A stretch of DNA of 57,303 bases from positions 1-57,303 of the forward strand of contig CALXZC010000003.1 in assembly GCA_944393135.1 (NCBI GenBank), in the 5' to 3' direction. The position numbers and the translations under genes were made by a program. Of this stretch, positions 19,744 through 27,983 are shown piece by piece; positions within the stretch are counted from its first letter, which is position 1, and every line of letters starts with the position of its first letter. The DNA is from an uncultured Clostridia bacterium. Its GTDB lineage: Bacteria > Bacillota > Clostridia > TANB77 > CAG-508. The notes under the pieces were generated by a model. It was not told where the DNA came from. It made no database searches and saw only the letters and a list, made by a program, of their open reading frames with translations.

Positions 19744-19774
19744 TTGAGATTTTATAAAAAATGTGATATATAAT
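19744..19774 (+). promoter_or_regulatory. Possible promoter of the 120-aa hypothetical gene
   Basis: TTGAGA (19744-19749) with TATATA 17 nt later or TATAAT 19 nt later (19769-19774). Confidence 0.4.
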
Positions 19775-19802
19775 AAATAAAAAACAAAGAAAGAGGAGAA
19801 AA

Positions 19803-20165
19803 ATGCAAAGAATAATAGTAAAAGTAGGTTCAGAAGGAATAGATATCAACATATGCTATGGAGAAAAAACAGAACACATATTAACACAAAAAATAGCATT
19901 TGAAGAAAATTACAAAAAAGAAAACAAAATAGCAAAAGCAGATATGGAAAAATTATTAGAAAGAATAAAAATATTAAATGTAGTCTACTATGATATACAT
20001 ATTTATGGAACGGGAATATTTGCTAGATTTAAAAAAGAAGAAAAAAATAAACTCATAAAAGAAATTAAAGAAAAAACAAAAAGAGAAATTTATATATTAA
20101 ATCAAGAAGAAGAAAAACAACTAGAAAAAGAAGGAATAAAATATTTAATAAAAAACAATAAATAA
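19803..20165 (+). CDS. Hypothetical protein, 120 aa
   Basis: I do not recognise this protein with certainty. It starts after AGAGGAG, has beta-strand-like segments at the start (RIIVKVGSEGIDINI), a central region VVYYDIHIYGTGIFARF and a charged, lysine- and glutamate-rich helical end. The motif YGTGIFARF followed by KEKTKREIYILNQEEEK faintly recalls part of Ppx/GppA-type phosphatases, but no catalytic motif is complete. It is soluble, with its own promoter, and lies just upstream of era. Confidence 0.6.
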   Translation: MQRIIVKVGSEGIDINICYGEKTEHILTQKIAFEENYKKENKIAKADMEKLLERIKILNVVYYDIHIYGTGIFARFKKEEKNKLIKEIKEKTKREIYILNQEEEKQLEKEGIKYLIKNNK

Positions 20166-20239
20166 AAAATATTTTAAAAAGTAAAAGTTTCTACAAATTT
20201 AGCACAGAAAAGGTGTATAATAAAACAAATGGGATGGTG

Positions 20240-20334
20240 TGTCCCAGATGCGACATTTTATAGGCATGGGGACAGTCCCTACTGAGACATTTTTGTACTC
20301 ATAGGGACAGTCCCCAAGCGACACCAAAGCGACA
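20240..20334 (+). repeat. Dispersed GC-rich repeat, double copy, era leader
   Basis: TGTCCCAGATGCGACA begins it; two GGGGACAGTCCC-type units follow, separated by GAGACA, and it ends GCGACA directly before TGGAGG, the era ribosome binding site. A TGTATAAT extended -10 (20214-20221) lies just upstream. The layout matches the copy before rsgA. Confidence 0.85.
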
Positions 20335-20345
20335 TGGAGGAGATT

Positions 20346-21248
20346 ATGGAAGAATTTAAATCAGGTTTTGTAACTTTAATAGGAAGAACAAATGTGGGAA
20401 AATCGACTTTAATTAATTTATTAGTTGGAGAAAAGGTTGCGGCTATAGCAAATAAAGTTCAGACTACAAGAACAGCGATTAGAGGAATTGTGAATCGTAA
20501 AAACTCACAAATAATTTTTACGGATACGCCAGGAATACATAAACCTAGAACTAAGCTTAATGAAACAATGCTAGATACATCTTTTACAAGTTTAAAAGAT
20601 GCAGATGTGGTTTTGTTTTTAATAGAAGCAACAAGCGAGGATATAGGTAGAGGCGATAATAGAATATTAGAGAAAATAAAAGAAGCGAATGCAAAAACTA
20701 TTTTAATTATAAATAAAATTGATTTAGTAAAAAGAGAAAAACTTTTAAAATTGATTGACTTATACAGTAAAGAATATGATTTTGAAGCGGTAATTCCAAT
20801 ATCTGCTACAAATAAAAAATATAAGGAAATAATATTAGAAGAAATAGAAAAGAACCTAAAGCCAGGACCTGCATATTATGATAAGGAAGAGTATACAGAC
20901 CAAACTATGAGAGAGCTTGCAGAAGAGACTATAAGAGAAAAGGCTTTGAAATTATTACAAGATGAAGTGCCACATGGTATTTATGTTGAAGTTACAAAAA
21001 TGAAAGAAAGAAAAAATAAAAATGGAGAAGATATTTATGACATAGAAGCAACTATATATTGCTTAAGAAATTCTCATAAGGGTATTATTATAGGTAAGAA
21101 TGGTGAAATGTTAAAGAGAATAGGAATGTTAGCTAGACTTGATATGGAGGAAAATTTTGGTGTAAAGGTGAATTTAAAAACTTGGGTAAAAGTGAAAGAA
21201 GATTGGCAAGATAATAATAGTATAGTGAGTAAATTTAAATTAAAATAA
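20346..21248 (+). CDS. era: GTPase Era
   Basis: Era is an essential GTPase that binds the 3' end of 16S rRNA during 30S assembly. GTPase motifs are GRTNVGKST, DTPGIHKP and INKID, followed by a C-terminal KH domain (IIIGKNGEMLKRIG). I start at ATG 20346 after GGAGG; ATG 20334 is inside the repeat and ribosome binding site. The length of 300 aa is normal. It heads the conserved order era, yqzL-like, recO. Confidence 0.96.
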   Translation: MEEFKSGFVTLIGRTNVGKSTLINLLVGEKVAAIANKVQTTRTAIRGIVNRKNSQIIFTDTPGIHKPRTKLNETMLDTSFTSLKDADVVLFLIEATSEDIGRGDNRILEKIKEANAKTILIINKIDLVKREKLLKLIDLYSKEYDFEAVIPISATNKKYKEIILEEIEKNLKPGPAYYDKEEYTDQTMRELAEETIREKALKLLQDEVPHGIYVEVTKMKERKNKNGEDIYDIEATIYCLRNSHKGIIIGKNGEMLKRIGMLARLDMEENFGVKVNLKTWVKVKEDWQDNNSIVSKFKLK

Positions 21249-21317
21249 AGGTATAAAAATAACAAAAAACGCAAAAGATAAATTAAAGTTAAAACTTTAG
21301 GAAAAGGAAGTGAGCTT

Positions 21318-21482
21318 ATGATAAAGAAAATAGCATGGGATACCTTTAAAAATACGGGAGATATTAATGCTTTTTTAGAATTAAAACAAATAGAAGATAT
21401 TGAGAAAAATATAATTACAAATAAAGAAAAGGATATAGAAGAAAATGGCAAACCAGAAGATAAGTGGAATAATACTTTCTGA
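21318..21482 (+). CDS. YqzL-like small protein
   Basis: This 54-residue ORF between era and recO starts at ATG 21318 after GGAAGTGAG and overlaps recO by 38 nt. The N-terminus (KKIAWDTFKNTGDINAFLEL) resembles the YqzL family, which occupies this position in Bacillus and many Clostridia. The C-terminal half is charged and poorly conserved. Function is unknown. The position and the aromatic-rich start make it more than a chance frame. Confidence 0.7.
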   Translation: MIKKIAWDTFKNTGDINAFLELKQIEDIEKNIITNKEKDIEENGKPEDKWNNTF

Positions 21483-22173
21483 GCATAATATGGGTGATTT
21501 TGATAAAATGCTTACAATGTTAACACCTGGTATTGGAAAGATTTCTTGTGTAGCTAAAGGAGCAAGAAGACCTAAAAGCGCTCTTTTAGCTGGCACCCAG
21601 ATGTTTTGCTTTGGAGAGTATTTAGTATATAAAGGAACAAGTACATATCATATAAATTCGGTAGAGCCGATTGAAATATTTTATAATTTAAGGACAGACT
21701 TAGATAAATTAAAGTATGCTGTACACATAAATAAAATAGTACAAGATGTAACACATGAAAATCAGAACTGTTATAATATTTTACAATTATTGCTTAACAC
21801 CTTATACACAATATCTGAAACTGATAAAGATTTAGATTTTGTTTTGAGTATATTTAAATTACGTCTTTTATGCATTTTAGGGTTTACTCCCAATATAAGA
21901 GAATGCGTAAATTGTAAAGAAAATGAAAATCTGGAATTTTTTAGTATAAGAGATGATGGGTTTAAGTGCAAGATGTGTAGTAAACAAGACACATCTGTAT
22001 TAGAGATGTGTAAAAGCACGAAAAGTGCTATTATGTACACAATTACAGCCCCTGCAAAAAAGTTATATTCATTTAGTATAAAAGACGAAGCGTTAGAAGA
22101 ATTTAAGTTAATTACAAAAATATATTTTAATCAAAAATTAGAAAAAGATTATAAGTTAGAAGAATTGTTTTAA
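21445..22173 (+). CDS. recO: DNA repair protein RecO
   Basis: RecO loads RecA on SSB-coated single-stranded DNA in the RecFOR pathway. The N-terminal OB-fold signature is clear (SGIILSEHNMGDFDKMLTML, CVAKGARRPKS). A zinc-binding region follows (CVNCKE ... KCKMC), then the helical C-terminal domain. At 242 aa it is full length. The ribosome binding site is weak (AGAAG) and lies within the overlapping yqzL-like gene, so translation is probably coupled. Confidence 0.93.
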   Translation: MANQKISGIILSEHNMGDFDKMLTMLTPGIGKISCVAKGARRPKSALLAGTQMFCFGEYLVYKGTSTYHINSVEPIEIFYNLRTDLDKLKYAVHINKIVQDVTHENQNCYNILQLLLNTLYTISETDKDLDFVLSIFKLRLLCILGFTPNIRECVNCKENENLEFFSIRDDGFKCKMCSKQDTSVLEMCKSTKSAIMYTITAPAKKLYSFSIKDEALEEFKLITKIYFNQKLEKDYKLEELF

Positions 22174-22178
22174 AAAGC

Positions 22179-22207
22179 TTGAAAAAAATCGAAATAATAG
22201 ATATAAT
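22179..22207 (+). promoter_or_regulatory. Promoter of hpf
   Basis: TTGAAA (22179-22184), a 17-nt spacer and TATAAT (22202-22207). I do not see a SigH-type element here, although hpf is SigH-controlled in Bacillus. Confidence 0.6.
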
Positions 22208-22257
22208 AAACATATAACATACAAAGTTTAACTTTAATAGAGAAGGGAGCGATTTTT

Positions 22258-22785
22258 ATGAAAATAAAAATAACAGGAAAGGAACTAAAGATAACAGAAG
22301 CTATAAACGATTATGTAGAGAAAAAATTAGAAAGAGTTGATAAATATTTTGAAAATGCAGAAGCTGAAGTTACTTTAAGAACTGAAAGAACAGAACAAAT
22401 TGCTGAAATTTATGTTACAGCAAATGGAGAAAAGTATAGAGCAGTAACAGAGGATAAAGATATGTATGCTTCTATTGACAAAGATATAGATATATTAGAA
22501 GGTCAAATTAGAAAGTCAAAGACTAAAAAAGAAAAAATGATGAGAGAAGGTTCATTAAGAACAATGGAAGTAAATGAAGAAAAACATACAGAAGTTGCAA
22601 ATGAAATAATTAAAACTTCTTATTACGATATTAAACCAATGCTTCCAGAAGATGCAGTTTTAAAACTACAAGAAAAACCAACACATAACTTTTTAGCTTT
22701 TATAAATGTAGAAACAGGAAAGGTAAATGTAATACATAAACTAAAAGATGGTAAAAATTATGGCTTAGTTGAGCCAGAAGAATAG
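22258..22785 (+). CDS. hpf: Ribosome hibernation promoting factor, long form
   Basis: Long HPF dimerises 70S ribosomes into inactive 100S particles in stationary phase. The N-terminal domain (about 1-100) has the S30AE fold pattern with ITGKELKITEAINDYVEKKL. The C-terminal dimerisation domain (about 120-175) has the family motifs SYYDIKPMLPEDAVLKL and FLAFINVETGKVNVIHKL. Length 175 aa. A strong ribosome binding site (GAAGGGAG) is present, and a terminator follows. Confidence 0.95.
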   Translation: MKIKITGKELKITEAINDYVEKKLERVDKYFENAEAEVTLRTERTEQIAEIYVTANGEKYRAVTEDKDMYASIDKDIDILEGQIRKSKTKKEKMMREGSLRTMEVNEEKHTEVANEIIKTSYYDIKPMLPEDAVLKLQEKPTHNFLAFINVETGKVNVIHKLKDGKNYGLVEPEE

Positions 22786-22797
22786 AGCTATAATAAA

Positions 22798-22825
22798 AAG
22801 GTAGGAATTCCTGCCTTCTTATTTT
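22798..22825 (+). terminator. Terminator after hpf
   Basis: AAGGTAGG pairs with CCTGCCTT (one G-U) around AATT, followed by T-rich sequence. Confidence 0.65.
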
Positions 22826-22851
22826 TTATAAGATAAAAAGTAAAAATCTTA

Positions 22852-22880
22852 TTGACATGAAAAATAAGTAATGATACAAT
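22852..22880 (+). promoter_or_regulatory. Promoter of the MazG-like gene
   Basis: TTGACA (22852-22857), a 17-nt spacer and TACAAT (22875-22880): a near-consensus promoter. Confidence 0.7.
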
Positions 22881-22911
22881 ACAAACAAATATTTGCAAAG
22901 GAAGAAAAAAT

Positions 22912-23280
22912 ATGAAATATCTATATAATAAATTAGTAAGAGATAAAATTCCAAATGAAATTAATTGTACAAAAGGAAGAAAAGCCGTATATAGAATTAT
23001 GGATAATGATGAATATTTAAAAGAATTAAATAGAAAATTATTAGAAGAAGCGCATGAATTTATTGAAGAAAATGATATAGAAGAATTAGCAGATGTAATG
23101 GAAGTTATAGAAACTATTACTAAGCTGAAAAATATAAAATGGGAAGAATTAAGAAAAATACAAAATGAGAAGAAAAATAAAAAGGGTAGTTTTAACGAAA
23201 AAATATATTTAGAATATGTAGAAGAAGAAAAAAGAAATTTAAAAGAGGAAAAAGAATTAAATAAAGAATTGAGAAAGTAA
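22912..23280 (+). CDS. MazG-like / phosphoribosyl-ATP pyrophosphohydrolase superfamily protein
   Basis: The opening YNKLVRDKIPNEI is a signature of a small all-alpha NTP pyrophosphohydrolase family, likely a house-cleaning nucleotide hydrolase. The acidic motif LLEEAHEFIEENDIEELADV matches the EExxE...ExxD metal-binding pattern of the MazG superfamily. Length 122 aa with a charged helical C-terminus. It has a strong promoter of its own. Substrate unknown. Confidence 0.82.
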   Translation: MKYLYNKLVRDKIPNEINCTKGRKAVYRIMDNDEYLKELNRKLLEEAHEFIEENDIEELADVMEVIETITKLKNIKWEELRKIQNEKKNKKGSFNEKIYLEYVEEEKRNLKEEKELNKELRK

Positions 23281-23382
23281 TAGGAAAAGTTAGAGAATTT
23301 TATATATTTTAGTTAAATGTATATGATGTAATTATAATTAGCTATTCAAAAAGTACACTAAACAAAAACAGAAAAAATAACA

Positions 23383-23408
23383 ATTTTGTTTAGTACACTA
23401 AACAAAAT
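23383..23408. promoter_or_regulatory. Perfect palindromic operator before the AAA ATPase
   Basis: The arms ATTTTGTTTAG and CTAAACAAAAT are perfect 11-bp inverted repeats around TACA. The palindrome ends 2 nt before the -35 box. A second half-site, AGTACACTAAACAAAA, lies at 23351-23366. This is a typical repressor site layout; the regulator is not known. Confidence 0.8.
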
Positions 23409-23409
23409 A

Positions 23410-23438
23410 TTGACAAGAACTTAAAACTATGTTATACT
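23410..23438 (+). promoter_or_regulatory. Promoter of the AAA ATPase gene
   Basis: TTGACA (23410-23415), a 17-nt spacer and TATACT (23433-23438), directly abutting the palindromic operator. Confidence 0.75.
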
Positions 23439-23460
23439 AAAAAAGAAAAGAGGGATATTT

Positions 23461-24660
23461 ATGATTATTCGTGAAATATATTTATCTAAGATACGACCAT
23501 TTTATGAACAAGATTTAATTAAAGTTATAATGGGAATTAGAAGATGTGGAAAATCAGTTCTACTGTTGCAAATAATAGATGAATTAAAAGAAAAAGGAAT
23601 TGAAGAGAAACAGATTATATATATAAATTTTGAAAATGAAGATTATAATTTCATAAAAAATGATATAGATTTACACAACTATATCAAAGAAAAAATAATT
23701 AATAAAGAAAAGTACTATTTATTTTTTGATGAAATTCAAAATGTAAAAGCTTGGGAAAAAGCGATAAATTCTTTTAAATCATCTAAAAATGTATCTATTT
23801 TTATAACAGGATCTAATAGTGATTTATTATCTGGAGAATTGGCTACACATTTGGCAGGAAGATATGTAAGCTTTAAAATATATCCGCTTACTTTTAGTGA
23901 AGTATGTGAGCTAAAGAATATAAAAGAAAGAAAAGATATTGAAGAAGCTTTTAATGATTATATAACTTGGGGAGGTATGCCACAAAGATTTATGTTGACA
24001 GACGAAATGCAAACAAAAACATATTTGTCTGATATCTATGATTCTATAGTGGTAAAAGATATTGTAAAAAGGTTTGGAATAAAAGACTTAGATTTATTTA
24101 ATAGAATAGTTGAATATATTGTTACAACACCTTCACAAAATTTTTCTGCTGAAAGTTTATCAAATTATTTTGCAAATAAAGACGATAGAGAAGTGTCTAA
24201 GGTAACATTATACAATTATTTAGAATATATGACTAAAGCCATGTTAATTAGCAAAGTAGATAGATATGACATAAGAGGTAAAAGGATACTAAGTGGAAAA
24301 TATAAATATTATTTGACAGATTTAGGGCTAGGTCAAATAAAAAACGTAGGTAAGAGACCACAATTAGGTGCATATTTAGAAAATATTGTTTACAATGAAT
24401 TAATATCTCGTGGATATGATGTAAAAGTAGGAAATTTAGAAAAAGCAGAAATAGATTTTATAGCAACAAGATTTAAAGAAAAAATATATATTCAAGTTGC
24501 CTATATTTTAGCGGACGATACTGTTATAAATAGGGAGTTTGGAGCATATAAAAGTATTGAAGATAATTATCCTAAATATGTTTTAACAATGGACAAATAT
24601 GATTTTTCACAAGATGGAATTATTCATAAAAATATAATTGATTGGTTATTAGAAAAATAA
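23461..24660 (+). CDS. AAA ATPase with DUF4143 domain
   Basis: A member of the large AAA_14/DUF4143 ATPase family found in many copies in gut Firmicutes and Bacteroidetes; function unknown. Walker A is MGIRRCGKSVLL (about residue 26) and Walker B is YYLFFDEIQN. The ITGSNS sensor and the C-terminal nuclease-like domain (GAYLENIVYNELISRGYDV, KAEIDFIA) follow. At 399 aa it is complete. It is tightly flanked by an operator-promoter and a terminator, which suggests an independently acquired, self-contained unit. Confidence 0.88.
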   Translation: MIIREIYLSKIRPFYEQDLIKVIMGIRRCGKSVLLLQIIDELKEKGIEEKQIIYINFENEDYNFIKNDIDLHNYIKEKIINKEKYYLFFDEIQNVKAWEKAINSFKSSKNVSIFITGSNSDLLSGELATHLAGRYVSFKIYPLTFSEVCELKNIKERKDIEEAFNDYITWGGMPQRFMLTDEMQTKTYLSDIYDSIVVKDIVKRFGIKDLDLFNRIVEYIVTTPSQNFSAESLSNYFANKDDREVSKVTLYNYLEYMTKAMLISKVDRYDIRGKRILSGKYKYYLTDLGLGQIKNVGKRPQLGAYLENIVYNELISRGYDVKVGNLEKAEIDFIATRFKEKIYIQVAYILADDTVINREFGAYKSIEDNYPKYVLTMDKYDFSQDGIIHKNIIDWLLEK

Positions 24661-24666
24661 AAAAGA

Positions 24667-24693
24667 AAAGGCAGGAAATCAAATCCTGCCTTT
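24667..24693. terminator. Bidirectional terminator
   Basis: AAAGGCAGGA pairs perfectly with TCCTGCCTTT between the ATPase gene and the convergent SASP gene. Confidence 0.75.
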
Positions 24694-24747
24694 ATGTATA
24701 ATAAAAGCAAAACATAACTTCCTACCATAAAAATAGCTAAATTAAAA

Positions 24748-24945
24748 CTATTTCATATTTCTTTCAGCTTCTTCTATCATCTTTTTAACCATTTGTCCAC
24801 CTATTTTACCAGCGTCTCTAGCTGAAATGTCTCCATTATATCCGTCTTTTAAGTTAACACCAACTTCACTAGCTACTTCATATTTGAATTTATCTAAAGC
24901 AGTCATAGCTTCTGGTACTAATTTTTTGTTTGAAGAGTTTGCCAT
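24748..24945 (-). CDS. Alpha/beta-type small acid-soluble spore protein
   Basis: SASPs coat spore DNA and protect it from UV and heat, then are degraded at germination. The 65-aa protein has LVPEAMTALDKFKYEVASEVGV, in which KYEVASE is the germination protease cleavage region. The conserved DNA-binding end is NGDISARDAGKIGGQMVKKM. I start at ATG 24945 after AGGAGGTG; the longer frame upstream has no family resemblance. A SigG promoter is expected but I could not place one. Confidence 0.93.
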   Translation of the reverse strand: MANSSNKKLVPEAMTALDKFKYEVASEVGVNLKDGYNGDISARDAGKIGGQMVKKMIEEAERNMK

Positions 24946-25055
24946 TGTTTTTTCACCTCCTGTAATATTACAACTAGAAAAAACCATTGCTTTTTCTAAT
25001 ACTATCATTCTCAAAAAAATAGAAAAATAAACAGGAAATTTTTACAAAAAAATTA

Positions 25056-25084
25056 TTGATTTTTTAAAACTTTATTTATATAAT
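25056..25084 (+). promoter_or_regulatory. Promoter of the HAD phosphatase gene
   Basis: TTGATT (25056-25061), a 17-nt spacer and TATAAT (25079-25084). Confidence 0.6.
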
Positions 25085-25112
25085 ATTTTTTGACAAAAAA
25101 GGAGAAAAAAAT

Positions 25113-25997
25113 ATGTATAAATTAATAGCGATAGATTTAGATGGAACAATGCTAAATAGTTATGGAATAGTAAGTGAAGAAACAAAGAAAACAATAAAAA
25201 AAGTAGAAGAACAAGGTGTAGAAGTAGTAATAGCATCAGGGAGACCAATAGCATCAATAAAAGAAATAGCAAAAGAAATAGATAGCAAAAATTATTTTAT
25301 TGCTGGAAATGGTGCTATTATTTATGATATGAAAAAAGAAGAAATAATATACGAAAAAACAATGCCAAAAGAAAAAATTTTAGAAATAGTAAAAATCTGT
25401 GAGGAAAACAGTATCTCATATAATGTATATACAGAAACAGAAATTCTAGCAAAAGCGCTAAAATTTAATGTATTATATTATCATAAAGAAAATTTAAAAA
25501 AAGAAGAAAACAAAAAAACAAAAATAAATATAGTAAATGATATGTATGAATACATAAAAAACAAACAAGATGCAAGATTTTTAAAAATAACAATATGTGA
25601 TGAAAGTAAAACAGTATTTAATTCAATAATTAGAAAACTAAAAGAAGTAAAAAACATAGAAATATTAGAAGTATCACATATGGCAAGAAAAACTATAACA
25701 CAAGGAACAGAAGAATATTCTATTTCTTATTATTATACAGAAATATCAAGAGAAAATGTAGATAAATGGAATGCCATTGAATTTTTAATAGAAAAATTAG
25801 GAATAAAAAAAGAAGAAGTGATGGCAATAGGAGATAATAGTAATGACAAAGAAATGATAAAAAATGCAGGTCTAGGAGTGGCAATGAAGCAAAGTACACC
25901 AGCAATTCTAGAACTGGCAAATGAAGTTACAGACGGGAATAACGAAGATGGTGTAGCTAAAATATTACAAAAATATTACAAAAATATTAACTTTTAA
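25113..25997 (+). CDS. HAD-superfamily hydrolase, Cof type
   Basis: A cytoplasmic phosphatase of the Cof/YidA group, likely acting on sugar phosphates or flavin precursors. The four HAD motifs are visible: DLDGTMLNSYG with the nucleophile aspartate, SGRPIAS, a lysine in the cap-proximal region, and AIGDNSNDKEMI. The C2-type cap occupies about residues 80-200. Length 294 aa. Substrate cannot be told from sequence. Confidence 0.9.
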   Translation: MYKLIAIDLDGTMLNSYGIVSEETKKTIKKVEEQGVEVVIASGRPIASIKEIAKEIDSKNYFIAGNGAIIYDMKKEEIIYEKTMPKEKILEIVKICEENSISYNVYTETEILAKALKFNVLYYHKENLKKEENKKTKINIVNDMYEYIKNKQDARFLKITICDESKTVFNSIIRKLKEVKNIEILEVSHMARKTITQGTEEYSISYYYTEISRENVDKWNAIEFLIEKLGIKKEEVMAIGDNSNDKEMIKNAGLGVAMKQSTPAILELANEVTDGNNEDGVAKILQKYYKNINF

Positions 25998-26106
25998 TAA
26001 CAGTTATATAATTCCATTGATTTTGCGGTATATTTGAGTTAAAATAAAATAGATGGTTATTTTGTAAAAAATACAATAAAAATATATTTTAAGGGAGGAA
26101 TTTGTC

Positions 26107-27261
26107 ATGGCAACAAATCCAATGCAAAGAAAAGCAAGAAATTCATTTTTGTTAGGAATGTTAATAATGCTGCTGATATCAAGCATTGTTATAGTATTTT
26201 TAGTTATGCAATTAATGAATAAAAATAAAGAAGAAAAAGAAGCAGAAATAAGTATGGTAAATGTCTGCGTATTAAATCAAGATGTGACATCAGGTCAAAT
26301 AATTACATCTGAAATGATAGAAACAAAAGCAGTTAGAAGCGATTTAATTCCAGCAAATGCAACTTCTGTTGCAACTCTATATGATAACTTCTTCTATACT
26401 GATGAAGAAGGTAATGAAATAGTTACAGAAGTTAATAATGGAGAAGAAACACTAAAAATAATAATTAATAATGAAAAGATTGCTATAAATCAAGATAACA
26501 ACGGAAACTATTACTATGAACTAAATGGACAAAGAGTAAATGTTAAACTAACATCAGTTCCAGCAGTTGCAAGAGTTAATTTATCAGCAAACACAGTAAT
26601 TACTTCTGATTTAGTTTCTAGAGGAGAAAATACAGCAGACAGAAATGTAAGAAGGCAAGAATATAATATGGTTGTATTACCAATAGACTTAGCAACAGGA
26701 GATTATGTAGATATAAGATTAATGTTGCCAAATGGACAAGATTATATTGTTGTAGCTAAAAAAGAAGTAGAAATTCCAGATGTAGGTGGAACTAGTTCAC
26801 AAGACACAATATGGGTTAACTTATCAGAAGATGAAATATTACATATGAGTTGTGCAATAGTAGATGCATTTAGAATGAATGGAGCAAAACTTTATGCAAC
26901 TAAGTATACAAACCCAGGAACACAAAATGCAACACCAAACTATATTGTTAATGATAATACTGCACAATTAATAAACGCAAATCCAAACATATTAGAAGAT
27001 GCAATGCAAGAATTAAGAAATAGATACAATAGCAGTTCAAATTTAAGAGAATATATAAACTCAGCATTAGATGCACAATCAGATCAAGCAGATACAAACT
27101 TACAAACAAATATGGAAGACAGTATAACAAGAACACAAGAAGAAAGAACAGATTACTTAGATTCTTTAGCAACGCCAGCAACAACAACTACAACAGGAAC
27201 ATCAGGAACAACAACTACAACAGGAACATCAGGAACAACAACAACTAATACAACAGAATAA
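26107..27261 (+). CDS. Pilus assembly protein CpaB/RcpC-like (SAF domain)
   Basis: First gene of the Tad-type locus. After a short basic start, one membrane segment (about residues 15-37) anchors the protein. A SAF domain follows (VCVLNQDVTSGQIITSEMIE) and a second CpaB-like part (VVLPIDLATGDYVDIRLML). In Gram-negative Tad systems this protein works with the secretin; here, with no outer membrane, it may be a wall-spanning organiser. The C-terminus is a threonine-rich repeat made of two direct DNA copies (27179-27233), which looks like a flexible wall linker. Length 384 aa. Confidence 0.8.
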   Translation: MATNPMQRKARNSFLLGMLIMLLISSIVIVFLVMQLMNKNKEEKEAEISMVNVCVLNQDVTSGQIITSEMIETKAVRSDLIPANATSVATLYDNFFYTDEEGNEIVTEVNNGEETLKIIINNEKIAINQDNNGNYYYELNGQRVNVKLTSVPAVARVNLSANTVITSDLVSRGENTADRNVRRQEYNMVVLPIDLATGDYVDIRLMLPNGQDYIVVAKKEVEIPDVGGTSSQDTIWVNLSEDEILHMSCAIVDAFRMNGAKLYATKYTNPGTQNATPNYIVNDNTAQLINANPNILEDAMQELRNRYNSSSNLREYINSALDAQSDQADTNLQTNMEDSITRTQEERTDYLDSLATPATTTTTGTSGTTTTTGTSGTTTTNTTE

Positions 27262-27285
27262 AAATAAAAAGGAGAGTAAAACTTT

Positions 27286-27981
27286 ATGAAAAGGATAGGA
27301 TTTATAGGAGGATATGATAAAACAGACTTAATTTTATATTTAGCAAAAATATGTACAGTATTAGGAAATAGAGTACTGGTAATTGATGCAACAGTATGTC
27401 AGAAAGCAAGATATATCGTACCTGTTATAAGTCCTGCCTTAATGTATGTAACAGAGTATGAAGAAATAGATATAGCTGTAGGGTTTCATAACGAAGAAGA
27501 TGTAAAAAGATATCTAGGAGTAGAAGATTTAAGCTCTGAATATGACATAATACTTGTAGATACAGATAATAGTGAAGGTTTCCAAGGATTTTACTTAGAA
27601 GGAGCACAAAAAAATTATTTTGTAACATCATTTGACGTATATTCTTTAAGAAGAGGTTTAGAAGCCTTAACAGACTTAAGTTCAGCAATTAGCCTAACAA
27701 AAGTATTATTTTCTAAAGAAATGTTAAAAGAAGAGGATGATTATTTAAACTATCTATCTTTAGGATATAAAATCATCTGGGATGATTACAGAATATATTT
27801 TCCAGTAGAAAATGGAGATCAAAGTGTTATATATGAAAACCAGAGAGTATCAAAAATAAGATTTAGAAAATTAAGTGTACAATATAAAGATGGATTGGAA
27901 TATATGGCAGAAGAAATATTAGGAGATACTGGAGGAAGCAAAGTAAGAAAGGCTATAAAAACTATAGAAAAAGGAGCGTAA
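27286..27981 (+). CDS. TadZ/CpaE-like protein, degenerate ATPase
   Basis: A 231-residue protein with the beta-alpha pattern of ParA/MinD ATPases: start RIGFIGGYDKTDLILYLAK, then RVLVIDAT and YDIILVDTD. The position of the P-loop reads GGYDKTDL, without the usual GKT/GKS, so it probably does not hydrolyse ATP normally. It lies 3 nt before a second, better-preserved ATPase, and the two may work as a pair to localise the pilus machine. Assignment rests on fold pattern and neighbours. Confidence 0.65.
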   Translation: MKRIGFIGGYDKTDLILYLAKICTVLGNRVLVIDATVCQKARYIVPVISPALMYVTEYEEIDIAVGFHNEEDVKRYLGVEDLSSEYDIILVDTDNSEGFQGFYLEGAQKNYFVTSFDVYSLRRGLEALTDLSSAISLTKVLFSKEMLKEEDDYLNYLSLGYKIIWDDYRIYFPVENGDQSVIYENQRVSKIRFRKLSVQYKDGLEYMAEEILGDTGGSKVRKAIKTIEKGA

Positions 27982-27983
27982 AA

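Noticed and set aside
27179-27233. Direct repeats at the end of the CpaB-like gene as a CRISPR or mobile repeat
   Set aside because: They are in frame, encode a Thr/Gly/Ser linker and occur only twice.
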